Assembly: GCA_947629615.1 (NCBI GenBank) | Contig: CANRER010000040.1 | Coordinates: 1-11,005 of the forward strand | Origin: an uncultured Clostridia bacterium | GTDB lineage: Bacteria > Bacillota > Clostridia > UMGS1883 | Length of the DNA stretch: 11,005 bases | Direction of reading: 5' to 3' | Shown: one piece after another, positions 6,840-11,005 of the stretch | Layout: each line of letters begins with the position of its first letter | How positions within the stretch are numbered: position 1 is the first letter of the stretch | The notes under the pieces: generated by a model | Database searches by the model: none | Told to the model about the DNA's origin: nothing | Seen by the model: only the letters and a program-made list of their open reading frames with translations | Translations under genes and position numbers: made by a program

Positions 6840-6844
6840 TCCTC
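6840..6844 (-). promoter_or_regulatory. Ribosome binding site for the TTG start of tsaC
   Basis: GAGGA on the minus strand, 8 bases before TTG 6831, in the 24-base gap after the PepSY gene. It is the main support for a TTG start. Confidence 0.6.
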
Positions 6845-6855
6845 GCAAGCTTACT

Positions 6856-7704
6856 TTAGTCGTCTACCTCCCAGCTTAACACCTTGCCCGTCGCGGCGTC
6901 GATTTCCGCGTCGAACTCCGTGCGTCCGCTGTAAAACTCTATTTCGTACTTCCAAACCCGGTCGTCGTATTCGAGCTTCGTCTTGGTGAAGGTAACGTCG
7001 CCCTCGGCAAGACCCGCCTGTTTAAGGGCGACGGCCTTGGCCTCGGCTTCGGTTATCCTGTCGGCGGCGGCGTTATCCGTGCCGCTGACAGCGTCGTGAT
7101 GGTCGGCGTGATGGTCGTGGTCAACCTCGCGCTTAAGCACCTTGCCGGTATCGGCGTTGATGTCGTACTCATAATCCGCGTCGGCGGTATAAAAGTCTAT
7201 TTCGTACTGCCAAACCCGGTCGTCGCACTCGAGCTTATTCTTGATGAAGGTCACTTCGGCCTCGTCCACGCCTGCGTCCTTCAGGGCGATGGCCTTGGCC
7301 TCGTCAAGGCTGATGGCCGCGTTATACTGGGTCGTGCCGCTTCCGCCGCCCGCCGTGGGGGTTTTATCGTTTTTGCTTCCGTCAACGATAACGTCGGCGT
7401 CCGTCACCGTGGAGCTCTCGTCCTTAAGCTCTATCTTCTTTTCGTCCTCGTACCAATATACGGTTTTGCCCATCATCTCGCCGATAGCGCGAACGGGCAG
7501 GTAGGTCGTTCCCTCGTAGAGAACGGGGTAAACCGTTTCGCCCTTGGCGTCCTTAAAGGTCTGGGTCTTGCCGTCGATAACGACGGTGAAGTCGCGTCTT
7601 ATCTCGGCCTTTATGTCATCGACCATACCGGCGGCGAACACGCCTATGCCGATGCCGACGGCCAGCGCCGCCGCGGAAACCGCGCATACAAATCCTTTTT
7701 TCAT
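6856..7704 (-). CDS. Exported protein with a stalk domain and two PepSY domains
   Basis: A 282-residue exported protein. Residues 1-26 are a signal peptide (MKKGF, then a hydrophobic run ending in FAAG). Residues 39-93 form a copper-amine-oxidase N-like 'stalk' domain (TVVIDGK, YLPVRAIGEMMGKTVYW), common in clostridial surface proteins. Two PepSY domains follow at about 130-195 and 215-282. They are close copies, sharing KLExDDRVWxYEIxFY and DxxTGKVL, so they arose by internal duplication. Between them residues 195-204 hold DHDHHADHHD, a likely metal-binding patch; a Gly/Thr/Ser linker lies near 116-126. PepSY proteins are thought to inhibit proteases or sense the cell-surface environment; the role here is unknown. 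Start: ATG at 7704 with AAGGGA nine bases upstream; an adjacent TTG (7707) is the alternative. It has its own promoter and leads into tsaC after 24 bases. Confidence 0.88.
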   Translation of the reverse strand: MKKGFVCAVSAAALAVGIGIGVFAAGMVDDIKAEIRRDFTVVIDGKTQTFKDAKGETVYPVLYEGTTYLPVRAIGEMMGKTVYWYEDEKKIELKDESSTVTDADVIVDGSKNDKTPTAGGGSGTTQYNAAISLDEAKAIALKDAGVDEAEVTFIKNKLECDDRVWQYEIDFYTADADYEYDINADTGKVLKREVDHDHHADHHDAVSGTDNAAADRITEAEAKAVALKQAGLAEGDVTFTKTKLEYDDRVWKYEIEFYSGRTEFDAEIDAATGKVLSWEVDD

Positions 7705-7739
7705 CAAAACACATCCCTTTCGTATAAAACTTTAATTAC

Positions 7740-7767
7740 ATTATAGCATAAAGCGACGAAAATGCAA
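7740..7767 (-). promoter_or_regulatory. Sigma-A promoter for the PepSY gene and the tsaC operon
   Basis: On the minus strand there is a -35 box TTGCAT (7762-7767), a 16-base spacer, and a perfect -10 box TATAAT (7740-7745) preceded by TGC, an extended -10. The predicted start is near 7733, leaving a leader of about 29 bases. No other good promoter is seen between here and the aminopeptidase, so it probably also drives tsaC, rimI and tsaD. Confidence 0.8.
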
Positions 7768-7793
7768 CAACTATTTTGTTATTTTTTTCAAAA

Positions 7794-8450
7794 CTATTCG
7801 GGATAATTTTTCAAGACGTAGCCCTCGGCCTCAATCAGCGACAAAATTTCGTCCAAGGCGTTGGCGGTGCTTTTTCTGTCGTGCAAAAGTATGACGGCGG
7901 GGCTGCCGGCCTTTTCGAGGCCGCTTTTAAGGTTGCGCAGCACGGTTGTGCGGTCAACGACGCTGCCGATGGAATCGCGGGGGTCTACGTTCCAGTCGAG
8001 AATTTCGTAGCCCGCCGCCTCCAACAGCTCGCGCTGGCGGTCGCTCATGTTCGGGCGGCTGCCGTAGGGCGTGCGCACAAGTGAGCTGCGCCGCCCGATA
8101 ACGCCGTAAAGCGCGTCGGCGGTTTGGTTCATTTCGCGCAGGGGGCGGGCGGGCTCGGAGTAGATGTCGAGGCTGTGGCTGACGCCGTGCAGACCTATGG
8201 TGAAGCCGCCCTGCTCCATTTTACGGATAAAGTCGGGGTAAAGCTCTATTCTGTCCTTCAGCACGAAAAACGCGGCCCCCGCGCCGTGGCGTTCGAGGCA
8301 GTCGATTATGTTCGGTGTGTTAAGGGTGGGGCCGTCGTCGAAGGTGACGTAGGCCACCTTTTCCTCGGCGGCTCCGCGCCCCATAAGGGACGAAAAAATA
8401 ACTATTGCCGCCGTCAGGCAGAGAAACGCGGCCAATCTGTAACGCTTCAC
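7794..8450 (-). CDS. NodB-family polysaccharide deacetylase, signal-anchored or secreted
   Basis: A compact carbohydrate esterase 4 enzyme of 218 residues, expected to deacetylate N-acetyl sugars of the cell wall from outside the membrane. An N-terminal hydrophobic segment (about 6-23, after MKRYR) is a signal peptide or anchor. The NodB motifs are complete: TFDDGP (36-41, Asp38 base and Asp39 metal ligand), HGVSH (88-92, His88 and His92 metal ligands), RTPYGS (126-131), DWNVDPRD (152-159) and ILLHD (187-191, His190). I chose GTG 8450 because GAGGTG lies six bases upstream; a GTG at 8459 would add three residues but has no ribosome binding site. No clear promoter or terminator is visible for it. 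An 89-base gap separates it from the PepSY gene, which has its own promoter. Confidence 0.92.
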   Translation of the reverse strand: MKRYRLAAFLCLTAAIVIFSSLMGRGAAEEKVAYVTFDDGPTLNTPNIIDCLERHGAGAAFFVLKDRIELYPDFIRKMEQGGFTIGLHGVSHSLDIYSEPARPLREMNQTADALYGVIGRRSSLVRTPYGSRPNMSDRQRELLEAAGYEILDWNVDPRDSIGSVVDRTTVLRNLKSGLEKAGSPAVILLHDRKSTANALDEILSLIEAEGYVLKNYPE

Positions 8451-8456
8451 ATTGCT

Positions 8457-8462
8457 CACCTC
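8457..8462 (-). promoter_or_regulatory. Ribosome binding site that selects the GTG 8450 start
   Basis: GAGGTG on the minus strand, 6 bases before GTG 8450. The alternative GTG at 8459 is part of this very site and has no such motif ahead of it. Confidence 0.6.
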
Positions 8463-8486
8463 AGGTAAATTTTATTCGCGCGTACC

Positions 8487-8515
8487 TTGACTTTAGAACG
8501 CGAGTATGGTAAAAT
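8487..8515 (+). promoter_or_regulatory. Sigma-A promoter for the GH127 gene
   Basis: A -35 box TTGACT (8487-8492), a 17-base spacer and a -10 box TAAAAT (8510-8515) preceded by TGG, an extended -10. The predicted start is near 8522, giving a leader of about 54 bases before ATG 8576. It probably also transcribes the small membrane protein and tgt, since neither gap behind the glycosidase has room for a promoter. Confidence 0.8.
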
Positions 8516-8530
8516 GAGGGGAGTAAGATT

Positions 8531-8558
8531 GCCCGCGGGCGCAGAGCCGTAAGGCGGG
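8531..8558 (+). promoter_or_regulatory. GC-rich palindrome and possible leader hairpin before GH127
   Basis: GCCCGCGGGC (8531-8540) is a perfect 10-base palindrome just after the predicted transcription start. Alternatively, CCCGC (8532-8536) can pair with GCGGG (8554-8558), whose last bases belong to the GGGAGGAAAGGA ribosome binding region (8556-8567). It could be an operator or a weak translation-masking hairpin. Both readings are inference. Confidence 0.3.
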
Positions 8559-8575
8559 AGGAAAGGATATGTGCC

Positions 8576-10513
8576 ATGCGACTTGCGACAAACGAATTTT
8601 TGCCTCTTAAAAACGTGAAAATCGACGACGGCTTTTGGGGAAAATACCAAAAAACCGCCATAGAACAGATAATCCCCTACCAGTGGCGGGCCATAAACGA
8701 CCTTGTGCCCGACGCCGAGCCCAGCCACGCCATTAAAAACCTGCGCGTCGCGGCGGGGCTCGAGGAGGGCGAGTTCGGCGGCTACGTCTTTCAGGACAGC
8801 GACGTTTATAAATGGCTCGAGGCCGCGGCCTACCGCCTGACGATAGCCCCCGACCCGGAGCTTGAAAAAACCGCCGACGGCGTTATCGAGCTGATGGAGA
8901 AGGCGCAGGAGGACGACGGCTACCTGATGACGTATTTCCAGATAAAGGAGCCGGACAAAAAGTTCACAAACCTACTCGACTGCCACGAGCTTTACTGCGC
9001 GGGCCACATGGTTGAGGCCGCCGTCGCCTACCGCGAGGCCACCGGCAAGGACAGGCTGCTCAATATCGCGCTGCGGTTCGTCGCTCTCATCGAAAGCAAA
9101 ATCGGCCCCGAGGAGGGCAAGCTTCACGGCTACCCGGGCCACCCCGAGCTTGAGCTGGCGCTTATGCGGCTTTACGCCATTACGGGCGACGAACGCCACA
9201 AGAAGCTTTGCGAATACATGATAAACGCTCGCGGCACGGAGCCGCACTTCTTCGACGGCGAGCTGAAACGGCGCAAGGGCATAAATATGTGGGGCGGCTA
9301 TCAGGAGCGCGTGGATAAGCGATATAACCAGTCGCACAAGCCCATAAGGGAGCAGACCGTGGCCGTGGGCCACAGCGTGCGGGCGGGGTATCTGTTCACG
9401 GGCGCGGCCGCGCTGGCCGCCGAAAACGGCGACGAAAGCCTTAAAAAGGCTATGGAAGTCCTGTGGAACGACATAACCCTAAAGCAAATGTACATAACCG
9501 GCGGCGTGGGCGCGCAGGTGCATGGCGAGGCCTTCAGCTTCGACTATCACCTGCCGAACGATTCGGCCTACAACGAAACCTGCGCGGCGATAGCAATGGT
9601 GTTTTTCGCGCGTCAGATGCTCCGCATGGAGCCGAGCGGCAGATACGCCGACGTGATGGAGCGGCTCATCTACAACGCGACCATCAGCGGAATGTCACTC
9701 GACGGGCGGCATTTCTTCTACACAAATCCGCTCTCCATGTGGGAGGAGGCCACCAAAAAGGCCGGTATCTGCGGCCACATACGCAGCAAGCGCCCCGGGT
9801 GGTTCGGCTGCGCCTGCTGCCCGCCGAACCTCGCCAGAATGATAACCTCCCTCGGCTCGTACATATACTCCGTGGGCGGCGATACGCTCTATACTCACCT
9901 TTACGTCGGGAGCGAGGCCGAGGCCGACCTCCCCTGCGGCAAGGTGAGAATAGCGCAAAAGGGCAATTACCCTTGGGACGGAAAAATATCCCTGCGCCTC
10001 AGCGGCGGCCGCTATGCGCTTGCGCTGCGCATACCCTCTTGGGCGCGGGGCTTTAAGCTAAAGGTGAACGGCCTCGCCGCTCGGCCCGAAATGAAGGACG
10101 GCTACGCCGTTATCCGCCGCGAATGGCACGACGACGACTCGGTTACGCTCGATATGCCGATGCCCGTTGAGTTTATCGAGGCCAATCCCCTCGCCCGCGA
10201 GGACAACGGCCGCGTGGCCCTTATGCGCGGGCCGGTGGTCTACTGCTTCGAGTCCGCCGACAACGGCGACAGGCTCGACGCGCTGCGCGTGGCCGATTTC
10301 TCGTCCTTCGCCGCCGAGCGCGACGACTCGCTTTTCGAGGGGGCCGTCGTGCTGCGCGGCAAGGCTCTGCGCCGCCTGCCGTGGGAGAGCGGCGAGCTTT
10401 ACCGCCCCGTCGGCGCGGACGCCGAGGAGGAGGCCGCCGTGACGGCCATACCCTACGCCTTTTGGGATAACCGCGACGACACCCGTGAAATGCTCGTCTG
10501 GATAAGGAAGTAA
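8576..10513 (+). CDS. Glycoside hydrolase family 127 (DUF1680), beta-L-arabinofuranosidase-like
   Basis: A 645-residue cytosolic glycosidase with no signal peptide. GH127 enzymes release beta-L-arabinofuranose from plant arabino-oligosaccharides by a cysteine nucleophile held by zinc. The full active-site set is visible: Glu334-Thr-Cys336 (NETCAAIA) and Cys414-Cys415 (GCACCPPN). This matches Glu338, Cys340, Cys417 and Cys418 of Bifidobacterium longum HypBA1, with Cys414 as nucleophile and Glu334 as acid/base. Residues about 5-430 form the alpha/alpha barrel and the rest beta-sandwich domains; length is close to HypBA1 (658). ATG 8576 has AAAGGA eight bases upstream. Other GH127 members act on different sugars, so the substrate is not certain. 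It stands alone among housekeeping genes, with no sugar transporter or regulator beside it. Confidence 0.93.
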   Translation: MRLATNEFLPLKNVKIDDGFWGKYQKTAIEQIIPYQWRAINDLVPDAEPSHAIKNLRVAAGLEEGEFGGYVFQDSDVYKWLEAAAYRLTIAPDPELEKTADGVIELMEKAQEDDGYLMTYFQIKEPDKKFTNLLDCHELYCAGHMVEAAVAYREATGKDRLLNIALRFVALIESKIGPEEGKLHGYPGHPELELALMRLYAITGDERHKKLCEYMINARGTEPHFFDGELKRRKGINMWGGYQERVDKRYNQSHKPIREQTVAVGHSVRAGYLFTGAAALAAENGDESLKKAMEVLWNDITLKQMYITGGVGAQVHGEAFSFDYHLPNDSAYNETCAAIAMVFFARQMLRMEPSGRYADVMERLIYNATISGMSLDGRHFFYTNPLSMWEEATKKAGICGHIRSKRPGWFGCACCPPNLARMITSLGSYIYSVGGDTLYTHLYVGSEAEADLPCGKVRIAQKGNYPWDGKISLRLSGGRYALALRIPSWARGFKLKVNGLAARPEMKDGYAVIRREWHDDDSVTLDMPMPVEFIEANPLAREDNGRVALMRGPVVYCFESADNGDRLDALRVADFSSFAAERDDSLFEGAVVLRGKALRRLPWESGELYRPVGADAEEEAAVTAIPYAFWDNRDDTREMLVWIRK

Positions 10514-10517
10514 CGCC

Positions 10518-10709
10518 ATGAAGCCGAAAATGTTCGTGATAAGGCTGGTCTGCTCGCTGCTGCTTTTCGCCTTCGCCGTGATACTCGCGGCGTTCACGAC
10601 GGTGCTGCTGTCGGGCTTCGGCAACGCGGTCGGCTTCGCGGCGGGCGGGCTGATACTCGCCGCGGGGGCGGTGCTGATACTCGCGGTTTGGGGAGTAATC
10701 AAATCATAA
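10518..10709 (+). CDS. Small two-helix membrane protein of unknown function
   Basis: A 63-residue, very hydrophobic protein. Two membrane segments are visible, about 8-31 (VCSLLLFAFAVILAAF) and 37-60 (AVGFAAGGLILAAGAVLILAV), joined by a short Ser-Gly-Phe-Gly turn, so it is a helical hairpin. The N-terminus is basic (MKPK, Arg9) and so probably stays inside. It begins 4 bases after the glycosidase stop with AAGGA nine bases upstream, located in the glycosidase's last codons, and ends 15 bases before tgt. The tight packing on both sides and the well-placed ribosome binding site argue that it is real. I do not recognise a family. Confidence 0.75.
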   Translation: MKPKMFVIRLVCSLLLFAFAVILAAFTTVLLSGFGNAVGFAAGGLILAAGAVLILAVWGVIKS

Positions 10710-10724
10710 ATTGAGGAAGACTAT

Positions 10725-11005
10725 ATGTTCACACTTTTAACGACCGAAGGAAAGGCCCGTCGGGGCCGCTTTGAAACCGTGCACGGTACGGTGGAAACGC
10801 CGGTATTCATGAACGTCGGCACCTCGGCGGCCATCAAGGGCGCCGTTTCGTCGCTCGACCTTAAGGAGATAGGCTGTCAGGTGGAGCTGTCGAACACATA
10901 CCACCTGCACGTGCGCCCCGGCGACGAGCTTATCCGCGACATGGGCGGCCTGCACAAATTCATGAACTGGGACCGCCCCATTTTGACCGACAGCGGCGGC
11001 TTTCA
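10725..11005 (+). CDS. tgt: tRNA-guanine(34) transglycosylase, 5' end only
   Basis: The first 93 complete codons of Tgt, which swaps G34 of GUN-anticodon tRNAs for preQ1 or queuine in queuosine synthesis. The frame is open to the window edge. Visible motifs are RRGRFETVHGTVETPVFMNVG near the start, NTYHLHVRPG (57-66) and ILTDSGGFQ (86-94), where Asp89 corresponds to Asp102 of the Zymomonas enzyme, which helps bind and activate the base. The nucleophile Asp and the zinc site lie beyond the window. ATG has AGGA with a seven-base spacer. It sits 15 bases after the small membrane protein and has no preQ1 riboswitch-sized space ahead of it, so it depends on transcription from upstream. The FMNVGTSAAIKGAVSS opening resembles clostridial Tgt proteins I remember. 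Confidence 0.95.
   Translation, partial: MFTLLTTEGKARRGRFETVHGTVETPVFMNVGTSAAIKGAVSSLDLKEIGCQVELSNTYHLHVRPGDELIRDMGGLHKFMNWDRPILTDSGGF

Noticed and set aside
7766..7791. Terminator after the deacetylase (AACAA...TTGTT with T-rich flank)
   Set aside because: The stem is only about five A/T pairs and overlaps the -35 box of the next promoter; too weak to call.
8469..8497. Minus-strand promoter for the deacetylase with TAAAAT at 8469-8474
   Set aside because: No acceptable -35 box at 16-18 bases, and transcription would start on top of the ribosome binding site. The true promoter is not obvious.
10710..10724. preQ1 riboswitch ahead of tgt
   Set aside because: Only 15 bases separate tgt from the previous gene, most of it ribosome binding site; there is no room for the aptamer.
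1..11005. CRISPR array, defence island, prophage or transposase genes
   Set aside because: No regularly spaced direct repeats and no nuclease, integrase or transposase motifs in any plausible gene; nearly all of the coding content is housekeeping or envelope related.

Overview
The window looks like a chromosomal segment of an uncultured, GC-rich member of the Clostridia (Bacillota), probably near Oscillospiraceae. The evidence is strong AGGAGG-type ribosome binding sites, frequent TTG and GTG starts, sigma-A-type promoters with extended -10 boxes, NodB-family cell-wall deacetylases of the kind found in spore formers, and a Tgt N-terminus of the type I associate with Clostridia. The placement rests on gene style and remembered family resemblance, not on a marker search. 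Most of the window is housekeeping; I see no phage, transposase, CRISPR or defence genes.

Layout. (1) 1-369, plus strand: the 3' end of a NodB polysaccharide deacetylase. (2) 370-762: a 393-base gap between convergent genes. It holds no convincing gene but is rich in structure: a predicted three-way-junction fold (443-535), a bidirectional terminator (556-585), and a second repeat-like element with nested hairpins (about 615-757). (3) 763-8450, minus strand, transcribed leftwards. Reading from the right, the genes are a NodB deacetylase, a stalk/double-PepSY exported protein with its own promoter, tsaC/sua5, rimI, tsaD, a long-form Xaa-Pro aminopeptidase, then a second promoter driving a small conserved unknown protein and pncB. 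(4) 8460-8575: a divergent control region with a good plus-strand promoter and a GC-rich leader. (5) 8576-11005, plus strand: a GH127-family glycosidase, a 63-residue two-helix membrane protein and the start of tgt.

How the genes work together. tsaC makes threonylcarbamoyl-AMP and tsaD transfers the threonylcarbamoyl group to A37 of ANN-decoding tRNAs. rimI sits between them and overlaps both, which suggests coupled translation. tsaB and tsaE, needed for bacterial t6A synthesis, are not here and must be elsewhere. tgt at the right edge is another tRNA-modification gene (G34, queuosine). pncB recycles nicotinate to NAD. The aminopeptidase finishes digestion of proline-containing peptides. The deacetylases and the PepSY protein act at the cell envelope.

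The least explained parts are the structured 370-762 gap, the double-PepSY protein with a His/Asp-rich linker, the 95-residue unknown protein with its own promoter ahead of pncB, and the isolated cytosolic GH127 enzyme with a tiny membrane protein behind it. None amounts to clear evidence of a new system.
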